Assembly: GCA_025056565.1 (NCBI GenBank)
Contig: JANWWA010000001.1
Coordinates: 432,256 to 496,255, forward strand
Length of the DNA: 64,000 nt
DNA from: Chloroherpetonaceae bacterium
GTDB taxonomy: Bacteria > Bacteroidota > Chlorobiia > Chlorobiales > Thermochlorobacteraceae
Reading direction: 5' to 3'
Position 1 is the first letter of the stretch. Every line of letters starts with the position of its first letter. The notes beneath the pieces were generated by a model that searched no databases, was not told the origin of the DNA, and worked only from the letters and a program-made list of their open reading frames with translations. A program made the translations under genes and the position numbers. Positions 29,231 through 38,519 of this stretch are shown one piece after another.

Positions 29231-29255
29231 AAGGTTGGTTCGAGTTAGCACAATT

Positions 29256-30569
29256 CTAAGCCGTAATGAGTGCTTTCAGTACTTCGAAAAAGTTTGGGAA
29301 CGAGACAGGGATAGAGGCTACTTCGCTTAGCACCAGCTCTGCACCTGCACAGTACGATGCAATGTGAAACGCCATTGCAATGCGATGGTCGCCGAAGGTT
29401 TCAATATGCACGGGGGCACTCGGCACAAACTTGCGCTGCCGCACCAAGAAGCCATCGGGGTATTCTTCACATTCAAAGCCCATTCTGCGGAGGTTTTTAA
29501 CCAATGCGGCAATTCGATCTGATTCTTTCGTGCGCAGTTCCTCAGCATTTTGCAGCTCAAAGCGCTCGGTTGCCAGTGCGGACAGCATTGCCAGCATAGG
29601 GATTTCATCAATCACACTGGCGACAGTTTGCTTACCAGAAATACAGAGTGGTGTAGTTAGCTTAGAGGTTGTTACCACTATACTGCCGACTGGTTCACCG
29701 CATTCATCTTGGACAGATTCTACTGCAATGCATGCGCCAGCTGCTCGGAGCAAATCCAAATATGCAATGCGTGTTGGATTAAGACAGACGCGCTGAAGCA
29801 CCAGTTCTGACCTATCTGCCAGTAGAGCGAGTGCGATGAGGAATGCCGCTGCAGATGGGTCTGCTGGGATTACAAAGTGTCGGGCTGGCAGAGTCGCTAT
29901 GCCAGAGACGCGTGTGCGGTAGTATCCATTCGGCAAGCATTCCCTCTCCAAGCCTAACATTCGCTCGGTATGGTCTCGTGAGCAAGCTGGCTCAATAATT
30001 TCGCTTGTGCCGTCAGCATGCAGCGCCGCAAAAATGATAGCAGACTTGACCTGCGCCGACGCAATAGGTGATGTGTAGGAAATGGGTCTTAGGTGCTTAG
30101 AGCCTGTGATGCGAATGGGTGCAGTTTGAGCTGGCGAGAGTGCAACTTCAGCTCCCATCGCTGACAGGGGGTCTGCAATGCGCTTCATCGGTCGCCTCAT
30201 CAACGATGCATCGCCGATTAGCACGCTTGAGAAAGGCTGTGCTGCCAGAATGCCTGCCAGCATTCGCATCGTAGAGCCAGAGTTATGGCACTCAATTGCA
30301 TTTGCCGCTGGTTTCAAACTCCACAGCCCGTTTGCACGAATGCGGACAGTGCGTCGGTCGTTATGAATGGTTTGCACGACTTCCAGACCCAGTGCCGCCA
30401 GTGCTTGCAAGGTGGTTTGGTTATCGAGCCCTCCTGAAAAGTTGTCAATATGCGATGTGCCGTGTGCCAGTGCAGCAATCAAAGCTGCGCGATGTGAAAT
30501 GGACTTATCGGGCGGTAAGCTATTGACCGTGCCAGTAATTGTGAGCTTACGCAAGGTGTGCGGGTTCAT
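29256..30569 (-). CDS. aroA: 3-phosphoshikimate 1-carboxyvinyltransferase (EPSP synthase)
   Basis: Transfers enolpyruvyl from PEP to shikimate 3-phosphate. The 437-residue protein has the N-terminal PPDKSISHRAAL, the NSGSTMRMLAGILA loop, DASLMRRPMKRI, and the C-terminal LRTKESDRIAAL and FGDHRIAMAF. The ATG overlaps the stop of the upstream HAD gene (ATGA), so the two are coupled. An upstream TTG at 30575 is unlikely. It acts on the same pathway as the DAHP synthase at 18.8 kb. Confidence 0.96.
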   Translation of the reverse strand: MNPHTLRKLTITGTVNSLPPDKSISHRAALIAALAHGTSHIDNFSGGLDNQTTLQALAALGLEVVQTIHNDRRTVRIRANGLWSLKPAANAIECHNSGSTMRMLAGILAAQPFSSVLIGDASLMRRPMKRIADPLSAMGAEVALSPAQTAPIRITGSKHLRPISYTSPIASAQVKSAIIFAALHADGTSEIIEPACSRDHTERMLGLERECLPNGYYRTRVSGIATLPARHFVIPADPSAAAFLIALALLADRSELVLQRVCLNPTRIAYLDLLRAAGACIAVESVQDECGEPVGSIVVTTSKLTTPLCISGKQTVASVIDEIPMLAMLSALATERFELQNAEELRTKESDRIAALVKNLRRMGFECEEYPDGFLVRQRKFVPSAPVHIETFGDHRIAMAFHIASYCAGAELVLSEVASIPVSFPNFFEVLKALITA

Positions 30570-31255
30570 ACACAAATTGCTTCAATGACGGCTGAGGTAT
30601 CCGCAAAGTTTTCAAAGACATAATCAGGCTGATAGGTTTGCAACTGCTCTGCCGTGTAAAAGCCAGTGGCAACGGCAATCGCTTTGGAGTTTAGCACTTT
30701 AGCGCAGTTAATGTCGTGCGGCGTATCACCAATAATCACCACATCCTTGCCAGAGAAGCGTATGCCAGTATGAGCATAAGCACGTTCGACTGCAATGGGT
30801 GGTAGTTCGTCCCGTGTTTTTGCATCGTCTGCAAACGCCCCAAATGGAAAGTAATGATTTAGCCCGGGCAGCGTGATTTTGTAACGACCCGACTCTTCAA
30901 AATTACCTGTCAGCAACCCCAGCGTGATATGGGCTTGAGCAGCGAGCGCTTGTAACAATTCTAGCACACCCGTCATCAGCCTGATGTGCTCTAAGCGCGC
31001 TCGCTCTTTGAATAGCTGAATGTAGGTGCGCTTGACTTCCTCAAACCCTTTGGCAATTTCTTCATCACTTAGCCCTGCATCTTTCATCACTTCAGTGATA
31101 ATGACGCTATCGAGCTTACCTGCAAAGTCATGTGTGCGTGCTGCGCCTTCCGTGCCATAGACGCGACGCAGCGACTCAATCAGTGCGTTGCGGCTAATCC
31201 CCTCGACTTTCAGGAGCGTACCATCAATGTCAAACAAGACCAGTTTTGGTTTCAT
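30566..31255 (-). CDS. HAD-superfamily phosphatase
   Basis: A 229-residue C1-cap HAD hydrolase. Motif I is FDIDGTLL, with both Asp. A helical cap follows (about 15-90). Motif II is LLTGNFEESG (Thr), motif III Lys is near DAKTRDELPP, and motif IV is VVIIGDTPHDINCAK. It resembles phosphoglycolate-phosphatase-like proteins, but the substrate cannot be told from sequence. Coupled to aroA by a 4 bp overlap; this may only reflect shared transcription. Confidence 0.82.
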   Translation of the reverse strand: MKPKLVLFDIDGTLLKVEGISRNALIESLRRVYGTEGAARTHDFAGKLDSVIITEVMKDAGLSDEEIAKGFEEVKRTYIQLFKERARLEHIRLMTGVLELLQALAAQAHITLGLLTGNFEESGRYKITLPGLNHYFPFGAFADDAKTRDELPPIAVERAYAHTGIRFSGKDVVIIGDTPHDINCAKVLNSKAIAVATGFYTAEQLQTYQPDYVFENFADTSAVIEAICV

Positions 31256-31383
31256 CAGGCGATTTGGTTGCGTCGTCAGAAAAGTGAAAAAATAGCGAAA
31301 ACAACGATAACGAGGAGAAGTAACCTAATTAGCCTCGCTGGCAGCATGGATTCCGCCAGCGTTTCGTTTCAACTTATTCGCAT

Positions 31384-32256
31384 TTAGCGCTGAAAGAAGT
31401 TGAGTTCCTCCAAGCGGCGAATCATAGCGGCTCTGGGCGCTTGAAAGGAAATTGCGAAGTCTTTCGGGTTAATCGTTCTGGCTAAGTAGTAAATTTTCAC
31501 TCGGCGTGCGGTGCTCGCTTCTAAGGCAGCGTATTGCCATGCTATGGCTTCAATGCGTTTTGGTAAAAGCCGTTGCAGACTATCCGCTGCTGCTAACTCA
31601 AACTCCTCAAATGTTACCTTGAGCACTGGGCGACTCAGGCTGTCAAGGCGCACCCAAGCGTAAATTTGCTGCGAAAGGCTATCCAGCTCTATCACTTCCT
31701 TTTCCGCACCGACTTGAAAGACATACAGAATGCGTCCATTTTGAGCGTGCAGGCTTTGAAGAGAATCCAGCGGACTGCTAAGGTGTGCAATGCCTAAAAA
31801 TGCATCACTGGCTTGTGCAAAACTTGCGGCAAAACCAACAGCCCGGCGAATGTTCTCTGGCTTATTTTGACCAACCAGAAGTAGATTCTGCAGTGGCACA
31901 TACACAAATACGCTATCCTCTCGCAAGAACGATTCTGCTGCCACTATACCTAAGAAAATGGTGCCGACGATATACATTGCTTCATTGCGCTTGATTTTTA
32001 CAAGGCAGCTTAGCGTTTGACGGATTTCAGGTGCGTCAATTTCTACATTAGCGTAGCCTTCAAGCGTCTGAATGCTCTGGTAGCCTGACGCAGCCTTTTG
32101 GAGAGGCACTAAGTAGCGCTCATCTATAGCTTGGGACTGCACGGGTGTGTTGGGAAAACTGGGCTTCTCTACTTTTGTAGTGCGGCAACTCATACTTAGC
32201 CCAGCTAAGAGCATAACCATTGCAGCAAGGTAGTGGGGCATTTGCGGGCGTGGCAT
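31384..32256 (-). CDS. DUF4292 lipoprotein
   Basis: A 290-residue protein with an N-terminal lipoprotein-like signal (LLAGLSMSC). The body fits DUF4292, a LolA/LolB-like beta-half-barrel family of Bacteroidetes: SIQTLEGYANVEIDAPE, LVKIKRNEAMYIVGTIFLGIVAAESFLREDSVFVY, LVGQNKPENIRR, and LKVTFEEFELAAADS. It may act in lipoprotein or lipid handling at the outer membrane; this is inferred from the fold relation. The ATG at 32256 is preferred over one 63 bases upstream, which would lack a signal peptide. Confidence 0.75.
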   Translation of the reverse strand: MPRPQMPHYLAAMVMLLAGLSMSCRTTKVEKPSFPNTPVQSQAIDERYLVPLQKAASGYQSIQTLEGYANVEIDAPEIRQTLSCLVKIKRNEAMYIVGTIFLGIVAAESFLREDSVFVYVPLQNLLLVGQNKPENIRRAVGFAASFAQASDAFLGIAHLSSPLDSLQSLHAQNGRILYVFQVGAEKEVIELDSLSQQIYAWVRLDSLSRPVLKVTFEEFELAAADSLQRLLPKRIEAIAWQYAALEASTARRVKIYYLARTINPKDFAISFQAPRAAMIRRLEELNFFQR

Positions 32257-32270
32257 CGCGGTGGTCTCTC

Positions 32271-32582
32271 CTATTTTTCTACAATTACGCTTAGGTCGTG
32301 GGTTGGCGAAATTTGGCACGCTAACCGTTCATTATCTTTCAGCAGGCCTTGTGAGAGAAACTCTTTTTCAGCGCGTGTCAGCTTTCCCAGTTTTTCGGCT
32401 CCTGCGACAACCTGCACTCGGCATGTGGTGCACAGTCCCAAGCCGCCACAGGCGCCTCCGATGCTCAATCCCTCGTCTAAGGCCAAATCTTGCAGTGTTC
32501 TTCCAGTCGGGTTATCAGTTGTTATCCGCACGATTTCTTCTTTCTCTGCACCATATCGCACGGTGATGCAAATTTCGGCCAT
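32271..32582 (-). CDS. Plant-type [2Fe-2S] ferredoxin
   Basis: A 103-residue ferredoxin with cluster ligands in GGACGGLGLCTTCRV and a fourth Cys in ERLACQIS, the spacing of the plant/bacterial 2Fe-2S fold. Its electron partner is unknown. The ATG at 32582 follows an AGGTG ribosome-binding sequence; a GTG at 32594 would overlap the upstream SRPBCC gene by 4 bp. The two genes are almost certainly co-transcribed. Confidence 0.87.
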   Translation of the reverse strand: MAEICITVRYGAEKEEIVRITTDNPTGRTLQDLALDEGLSIGGACGGLGLCTTCRVQVVAGAEKLGKLTRAEKEFLSQGLLKDNERLACQISPTHDLSVIVEK

Positions 32583-32590
32583 CTCCAGCT

Positions 32591-33133
32591 TCACCTGCTG
32601 CTTTGCAGTTCTTGGTAGAGTGCATTGACGCTGCGCTGCACAAAAGTGTTGGCAATTTCCTGCATTCGATTCTTCATCTGGCTACACATGAAGGCTTGTC
32701 CCATCAACGCCCCTAATGGATGAAGTTCTGAGCCAGAATGGCGGCGCAGCTTAATGTGGAGGTTCATTTTCACCAGCGTGTGTGGTTCATCGCCTTCATT
32801 CTGAGGCACTGATTCAAACGAGAGTGAACACGCCATCCAATTATGTGCTTCGTCATCGGGCGTATGATGCGTGAAGACTTCCCCATTCTTGCAAAATTCC
32901 GTCGGAATCGTGATGTGCAAAGTAGGGGCAAGCGGCATCTCTACATCATAATGCCACTCGTAGAGCGGTTGCCCTGCTTGGCTTTTGCCAATGAGCTTGA
33001 CGGCTCGCACCGATGGCATATACTTTTCAAAGGTCTGCGGCTGCGACAGAAATTGCATTAGCGGCTTTTTTTCAATCGGGACATCATAGACGGTGCAGAC
33101 TTGTGCATCAATGCAAAAGTTCGCAGTGCTCAT
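32591..33133 (-). CDS. SRPBCC/START-like domain protein
   Basis: A 180-residue soluble protein. It begins MSTANFCIDAQVCTVYDVPIEKKPLMQFLSQPQTFEKYMPSVRAV, a typical start of a SRPBCC (Bet v1-like) ligand-binding fold, with later strands YEWHYDVEMPLAPTLHITIP and LVKMNLHIKLRR and a long C-terminal helix. It resembles the DUF1997-type proteins of phototrophs and cyanobacteria, but the match is by pattern only. Ligand unknown. The ATG at 33133 is used; the upstream frame (to 33280) is not conserved-looking. The ferredoxin follows directly. Confidence 0.66.
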   Translation of the reverse strand: MSTANFCIDAQVCTVYDVPIEKKPLMQFLSQPQTFEKYMPSVRAVKLIGKSQAGQPLYEWHYDVEMPLAPTLHITIPTEFCKNGEVFTHHTPDDEAHNWMACSLSFESVPQNEGDEPHTLVKMNLHIKLRRHSGSELHPLGALMGQAFMCSQMKNRMQEIANTFVQRSVNALYQELQSSR

Positions 33134-33353
33134 TTTTTGCCCGGTTTGGTTGAGCAAATATACAAACGCATAGATTATCGCTATCGCCACTGCTTGGACA
33201 ACTCTTTCGCTGATACCAGATCTTTCCGAATTGACACCGTCCCCTTCCACCGACAAGGCACAGAAGGTAAGTTTTACCACGCCTCACCGCTGCTTGCATC
33301 GCTCAATCTGGGTGAATTTGTATCTTTGGGTTTAATTACTTTTCCAAAGAACT

Positions 33354-34712
33354 ATGCAAGCAGAGACGCTTTCAAGACCGGTTGTATCTATTTCGCATCT
33401 TGGTGAGCACCTTGGTGAAGTGGTAGTCATCAAGGGGTGGCTCTATAACATTCGTTCTTCAGGCAAGCTGATGTTTCCTGAAATCCGAGATGGTTCAGGC
33501 ATCGTGCAAGGCGTTGTGTCTAAGAAAGATGTCAGCGAGCAAGTCTGGGAAACGTGTGAGCGACTGACGCAAGAAAGTTCAATTATCGTCACAGGGGAGG
33601 TCAGCCGCCATCCGAAGTTGCCCGATACCTACGAGCTACAAATCCGCGACCTTGAGCTGGTGCATCTGGCTCAAGGTTACCCCATTACACCTAAGGAACA
33701 CGGCATAGAGTTTCTCTCTGACCACCGCCATCTTTGGCTGCGCTCTCGCCGCCAGTGGGCAATTATGCGCGTGCGCCACGAGGTCATTAACGCTATTCGT
33801 GACTTTTTCAATGCACGTGAGTTCATTTTGGTTGACTCACCCATCATTACACCCAACGCAGTTGAAGGCACCACAACGCTTTTTGAACTGGACTACTTCG
33901 ACTTGGGCAAAGCCTATCTGACACAGTCAGGGCAACTTTATGCTGAAGCCTCTGCAATGGCGTTTGGCAAAGTCTATACATTTGGTCCCACATTTCGCGC
34001 TGAAAAATCAAAGACCCGCCGCCACCTTACAGAGTTCTGGATGGTAGAGCCTGAAATGGCTTACTATGACCTTGAAATGAATATGAACTTAGCAGAAGAG
34101 CTTGTGGAATATGTGGTGCAGCGCACGCTTGAGCGGCGCAAAGAGGAACTCAAACTCTTGGAGCGTGACCTCAGCAAATTGGAAAAAGTTACGCGCCCAT
34201 TTTACCGCCTCTCTTACACCGACGCCGTAAAGTGGCTCAATGAACACAATGTCAAGCTCATCAAAAAGCAAGAGGACGGCAGTGAGCTCCGTATTGACTT
34301 TCCTTGGGGTGAAGACTTTGGTGCTCCGCAGGAAGAGGCGATTATGCAACAGTTCGATAAGCCCTGCATTATCCACCGCTATCCTGCTGCTGTCAAAGCC
34401 TTCTATATGAAGCGCGACCCTGAAAACCCAGAGTTGGCGCTCGCAATGGATATGCTGGCTCCCGAAGGCGCTGGCGAAATCATCGGCGGCTCACAGCGCG
34501 AAGATGACTACGAAACGCTCGTCCAGCGCATCAAAGAACATAACCTGCCGATGCAGCCTTTTGAGTGGTATTTGGATTTACGCCGCTACGGCAGTGTGCC
34601 TCACTCGGGCTTTGGCATGGGCTTAGAGCGCGTGGTTAAGTGGATTTGCGGTCTTGAGCACATTCGCGAAACTTCACCTTATCCAAGAATGATCTACCGC
34701 AATACACCCTAA
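33354..34712 (+). CDS. asnS: Asparaginyl-tRNA synthetase
   Basis: Charges tRNA-Asn. The 452-residue class IIb enzyme has an N-terminal OB-fold anticodon-binding domain (about 15-120: [24 protein letters not shown]) and a catalytic domain with motif 2 ([22 protein letters not shown]) and motif 3 ([23 protein letters not shown]). [12 protein letters not shown] and the [10 protein letters not shown] region also fit AsnS. TATCTTTG at 33321-33328 resembles the -7 element, 25 bases before the ATG, but the -33 is not well placed. Confidence 0.95.
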   Translation: MQAETLSRPVVSISHLGEHLGEVVVIKGWLYNIRSSGKLMFPEIRDGSGIVQGVVSKKDVSEQVWETCERLTQESSIIVTGEVSRHPKLPDTYELQIRDLELVHLAQGYPITPKEHGIEFLSDHRHLWLRSRRQWAIMRVRHEVINAIRDFFNAREFILVDSPIITPNAVEGTTTLFELDYFDLGKAYLTQSGQLYAEASAMAFGKVYTFGPTFRAEKSKTRRHLTEFWMVEPEMAYYDLEMNMNLAEELVEYVVQRTLERRKEELKLLERDLSKLEKVTRPFYRLSYTDAVKWLNEHNVKLIKKQEDGSELRIDFPWGEDFGAPQEEAIMQQFDKPCIIHRYPAAVKAFYMKRDPENPELALAMDMLAPEGAGEIIGGSQREDDYETLVQRIKEHNLPMQPFEWYLDLRRYGSVPHSGFGMGLERVVKWICGLEHIRETSPYPRMIYRNTP

Positions 34713-34888
34713 CTTGAACGCTGCTTGCCGAGGTCATCAAGCGAGTTCTGTGGTGTGTCGGTCTCTTCCACAGGTAGGCAGTGCAACATCTGCCGCCCTG
34801 CTTGTGGGTTTAAGTAACTTTTTTCATGCATTGATTTCTTCTTTCTTGTAAAAGCCGTCCGATTCGGCTATGTTTAGGCACAAATTCA

Positions 34889-35455
34889 ATGGTTATGCGC
34901 CTTGTTGCATTTGCTTGCATAGTCGGCAGTGTGATTTTTTGCCTCAGCGCACTTGCATATTCACAAAAAAACCCTGTCAGTTCTATGTCGTCTGTCGAAC
35001 AGAAGCTTGCTTCAATGGGCATTACCTTGCCCCCTGTTACCAAGCCACTTGCGGCTTACACGCCCGCTGTGCAATCGGGCAATATGGTCTATGTATCGGG
35101 TCAATTGCCGCTTGTAAATGGCGAATTGGTTCGCCCCGGTGGCAAAGGCAAAGTTGGCGCTATCGTCAGCAAGGAAGATGCCAAAGCAGCGGCACGGATA
35201 TGTGCTATTAATTCTCTTGCCGCACTTAAATCACTCATTGGTGATTTGGATAGAGTGGTGCGCGTGGTCAAACTGACTGTGTTCGTTGCAAGCGAGTCGG
35301 GCTTTACGGAGCAACCTTTCGTTGGGAATGGCGCTTCCGAATTCTTCAAAGAAGTGTTTGGTGAGAAAGGCGAACATGCCCGTAGCGCCGTCGGCGTCGC
35401 CGAGTTACCCTTGGGCGCAAGTGTGGAAGTGGAAGCCATCTATGAAGTGCGTTAG
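34889..35455 (+). CDS. RidA/YjgF-family protein with apparent signal peptide
   Basis: A 188-residue protein. Residues 35-188 are a YjgF/Rid domain (SSVEQKLASMGITLPP, YVSGQLPL, LKSLIGDLDRVVRVVKLTVFVAS, HARSAVGVAELPLGASVEVEAIYEV). Family members such as RidA deaminate reactive enamines in the cytoplasm; the active-site Arg is present in HARSAVG. The N-terminal 26 residues (MRLVAFACIVGSVIFCLSALAYSQ) look like a signal peptide, which is unusual. If translation began instead at ATG 34985 (MSSVEQK), the protein would be a normal cytosolic 156-residue one. Confidence 0.82.
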   Translation: MVMRLVAFACIVGSVIFCLSALAYSQKNPVSSMSSVEQKLASMGITLPPVTKPLAAYTPAVQSGNMVYVSGQLPLVNGELVRPGGKGKVGAIVSKEDAKAAARICAINSLAALKSLIGDLDRVVRVVKLTVFVASESGFTEQPFVGNGASEFFKEVFGEKGEHARSAVGVAELPLGASVEVEAIYEVR

Positions 35456-35615
35456 TGATTGCTGCTGCTTTTGTTCTTTGCATTTATTGCAGTTCATAGC
35501 CCGCAGCCTGCCGTGTTGCAGCTTTCAGCCATAGCGCTCCGTGATGGGGGAATTTCTAAGGGCTTGACGCAGTTTCTTGGTTCTAATCCTTATTTTCAAC
35601 CTTAACGATTGCACT

Positions 35616-36167
35616 ATGAAGACATCAGTTGCATCATCTCGCTCTAAGAAAAGTGCGGCAAAGGTCGTGGCATCGACGCCTACTTCATCGAACCCGCCAT
35701 CGATTGCACAGGTCGAGGAAATTTTCCGTGAGTTCTTGCGCAAGAAAGGCTATCGCGTCACACCTGAGCGCAGTGCGATTTTGCGCGAAATCTACGCCGA
35801 CCCTGGACACTTCGATGCCGATGAGCTTTTTATCAAGCTCAAGCAGAAAAAGTATGCCATCTCGCGCGCCACAGTCTACAACACGCTGGATTTGCTCGTG
35901 GAGTGCAACCTTGTGAGTCAGAATAGTTTTGGGCACAAGCACCTGCATTACGAGCGCACCTACGGCTATGAACATCACGACCACATTATTTGCAATCAAT
36001 GCGGTGAAGTCTTCGAGTTCACCTGTCCGCAGATCGAGGCACAGCAGGAAGCCGTCTGCCGTCAGTTTGGCTTTGAAATCAAGCAACATACGCTTCAGAT
36101 TTTTGCCGACTGCACCAAGCCTGACTGCGAGCGCAAGAAGCGTGCCACGTTTGGAGCATCGAACTAA
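35616..36167 (+). CDS. fur: Fur-family metalloregulator
   Basis: An iron- or zinc-sensing repressor of 183 residues. Residues 1-35 are a Lys/Ser/Thr-rich tail. The winged helix follows (about 40-115: FREFLRKKGYRVTPERSAILREIY, ISRATVYNTLDLLVECNLV). The metal-binding dimer domain has HEHHDHIICNQCGEVFEF (with the first CxxC) and a second Cys pair, CTKPDC, which together make the structural zinc site. The ATG at 35616 starts the protein. A TonB receptor gene begins inside its last 26 bases, suggesting autoregulated iron uptake. Confidence 0.9.
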   Translation: MKTSVASSRSKKSAAKVVASTPTSSNPPSIAQVEEIFREFLRKKGYRVTPERSAILREIYADPGHFDADELFIKLKQKKYAISRATVYNTLDLLVECNLVSQNSFGHKHLHYERTYGYEHHDHIICNQCGEVFEFTCPQIEAQQEAVCRQFGFEIKQHTLQIFADCTKPDCERKKRATFGASN

Positions 36168-38469
36168 TCCACTGGCACAGCTCATTGCTCTGTCTGTCTG
36201 CCTTTGTTTTTTCTTCTTTACACATCTCTTTCCACTTTTTGCACAGTCTACTCAGCCAACTGGGTTTGGCACGCTGCGTGGCACTGTTTTCGAAAGCCGC
36301 GTTACGCTCGAGCAAGTTTCGCAGTCAGACTCGCTCGGACATCTTACGACCACAACGATTCGCAAGCGCACTGCACTGCCCGTCATTGGCGCACGTGTCG
36401 CTTTGCGGGGCACTTCCTACGGCGCAATTACCGACACGGCTGGCTTCTACCAAATTAAGGGTATCCCACGTGGCACTTACGATATCATCTACTCCGCACA
36501 AGGCTATAAGACCTTCGTCTTCAAGTCTATTACCATTAAGAGCGATACCATTACGGAGATTGACATGGCACTTTCGCCTATTGTCTCCGAAGCGAGCGAA
36601 ATCACCGTTACGGCTGACCGCTATGAGCGAAAACTGCAAGAACTGTCACTTTCAGTCTCCATCCTGAAACCTGATTTCATTGTAGAGCGCAATAGCAATA
36701 CGCTGGACGAGGCGCTGCGCTATGTTTCTGGCGTTAGTTTTACCAACCAGACGCCCAACATTCGTGCTTCCAGTGGCGTTAGCTTCGGCGTGGGCAATCG
36801 CGTGCAACTTCTGCTCGATAATGTGCCCTTTCTTGCTCCCGATGATGGCTCCGCACGTTGGGACGCTTTTCCTGTAGATTTTATTGAGCGTGTTGAAGTC
36901 ATTAAAGGGGCTTCATCGGCGCTCTATGGCTCGGCTGGACTGGGGGGCACAATTAACATTGTCACCAGAAATGACTTTCAAAACCGCACTTCGCTGCTCA
37001 CTTATGTGGGTCTCTTTGATAAGCCGGCTTTTGAGATTTGGCAATGGTCGGAGCGAGCGCGCTGGCAATCGGGCTTTGAGCTGTCGCATGCACAAAATTT
37101 CGGCAAGTTTTGCATCTATGGCTCTCTTACACGGCGCGTCAGCGATAGCTACCGTGAAAATGCGGATTTTCGCCGCTGGCGACTCTTTACCAAAGCAACC
37201 TATCAATTCTCTGATGCCGCCTCACTTTCACTGGTTGGCACCTTTGCTGAAGAACAGCGCGGCAATGGTTTTTTCTGGCGCAATATTGATGCTGCGTTGC
37301 TCGACGGCTCACCTACGAAACCTCGCATTGCTTCAGACAATCTCATTTTTGCGCCAACACTTAACCTGAAACTATCCAGTCTGGCTTCTCTCATCGTGCG
37401 CAATCGCTTCTACCGCTCCCGCTTTGAAGATACCGATGGTCTCACTTCGCTTTCCTCTCAGCTTGGCACAGACGCACAGCTTTTGATAGATTTTGGTAAA
37501 GGGTTCATTGTTACAGGCGGTGTGGAGGGCTTCCTTACCGATGTGCGCTCAAACCTTTATGGCAATCATTCGGCTGTTGGTGCTGCGATTTACTTGCAGA
37601 GTGACCTTCCGCTGTTCAAGAGCCTAATTGCCAGCTTCGGGGTGCGTGCCGATGGACTTTCCGTGAATAGAGAGTCGCTCATCGGACGCTTCAATCCGCG
37701 TTTTGGACTGAATTGGACGCTTGGTCAGCATCACACCCTACGAGGCAATTTTGGCACAGCGTTTCGCAATCCTACGATTAGCGAGCGCTTTGTCGCAACA
37801 CAGACTGGTTTTATTCAAGTGCAGCCTAATCCCAGCCTGCGTCCCGAAAGCAGTATGAGCTTCGAGCTTGGCTATCTTTTTAGCTACAGCCTTCCAGTTG
37901 AACTTTTCCGCAATTTTGCCCTTACGAATGTCTCGCTTGATGTGGCTGCTTTTTCAAATGTGTATGACAATTTGATTGAGGTACGTCCAACGCCTGCTGG
38001 CTTTTTTTCTTTCCAGAATATTACCGCTGCCAATGTTTTAGGCTACGAAATTTCCTCCACATTTGCCTTCAACCAGCGGCTTTTGCTTCTTACGCTTTCC
38101 TACACGCATACCAATCCGATTGACTACACCGACGCAGCAAATGTTCGCTGGCTGCGATACCGCCACCGCCGACTGTTTTATGTCAATGCAGAAGCAAATG
38201 TTGGCTTTCTTACGCTTGAATGGAACTACCGCTTTCTCAGTCGCTTTGACACAATCGACCCTGAACTGATGCTTATCGTGCCTGACGGCAATCGCTTGGT
38301 CGATGCGCATATCTCAGATGCACGGCTTGGCACTCGATTTGCTTTCGGCACAGTTGGTTTTGTCGTCAATTTGATGGTGCGAAATCTATTTAACTACAAC
38401 TATGTAGAGCAGCCGGGCAGCCTTGCGCCGATTCGCCATTTCATTTTGCAAGTGCGCGCCAGTGTGTAG
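36142..38469 (+). CDS. TonB-dependent receptor with carboxypeptidase-regulatory-like domain
   Basis: An outer-membrane active transporter of about 775 residues. Order: signal peptide (LIALSVCLCFFFFTHLFPLFAQ), carboxypeptidase-regulatory-like domain (TALPVIGARVALRGTSYGAITDTAGFYQIKGIPRGTYDI), plug (SLDEALRYVSGV-like segment, GASSALYGSAGLGGTINIVT) and a 22-strand barrel ending in VRASV. The frame runs upstream through fur but can only start at GTG 36142 or TTG 36151, overlapping the fur end by up to 26 bp. The start assignment is inferred from the signal peptide. Location next to fur points to an iron compound as substrate. Confidence 0.88.
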   Translation: MPRLEHRTNPLAQLIALSVCLCFFFFTHLFPLFAQSTQPTGFGTLRGTVFESRVTLEQVSQSDSLGHLTTTTIRKRTALPVIGARVALRGTSYGAITDTAGFYQIKGIPRGTYDIIYSAQGYKTFVFKSITIKSDTITEIDMALSPIVSEASEITVTADRYERKLQELSLSVSILKPDFIVERNSNTLDEALRYVSGVSFTNQTPNIRASSGVSFGVGNRVQLLLDNVPFLAPDDGSARWDAFPVDFIERVEVIKGASSALYGSAGLGGTINIVTRNDFQNRTSLLTYVGLFDKPAFEIWQWSERARWQSGFELSHAQNFGKFCIYGSLTRRVSDSYRENADFRRWRLFTKATYQFSDAASLSLVGTFAEEQRGNGFFWRNIDAALLDGSPTKPRIASDNLIFAPTLNLKLSSLASLIVRNRFYRSRFEDTDGLTSLSSQLGTDAQLLIDFGKGFIVTGGVEGFLTDVRSNLYGNHSAVGAAIYLQSDLPLFKSLIASFGVRADGLSVNRESLIGRFNPRFGLNWTLGQHHTLRGNFGTAFRNPTISERFVATQTGFIQVQPNPSLRPESSMSFELGYLFSYSLPVELFRNFALTNVSLDVAAFSNVYDNLIEVRPTPAGFFSFQNITAANVLGYEISSTFAFNQRLLLLTLSYTHTNPIDYTDAANVRWLRYRHRRLFYVNAEANVGFLTLEWNYRFLSRFDTIDPELMLIVPDGNRLVDAHISDARLGTRFAFGTVGFVVNLMVRNLFNYNYVEQPGSLAPIRHFILQVRASV

Positions 38470-38519
38470 CGCCGAAACGTCTCACTTTCTTCTTTCGTTA
38501 GGCTCGGAAACTGTGCACT

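Noticed and set aside
33294..33328. Full Bacteroidetes-type promoter for asnS
   Set aside because: TATCTTTG is present, but the nearest TTG is 24 bases upstream instead of 19-21, so only the -7 element is supported.
35929..36141. Extended N-terminus of the TonB receptor inside fur
   Set aside because: It would be read out of frame through the conserved Fur metal-binding domain and would hide the signal peptide.
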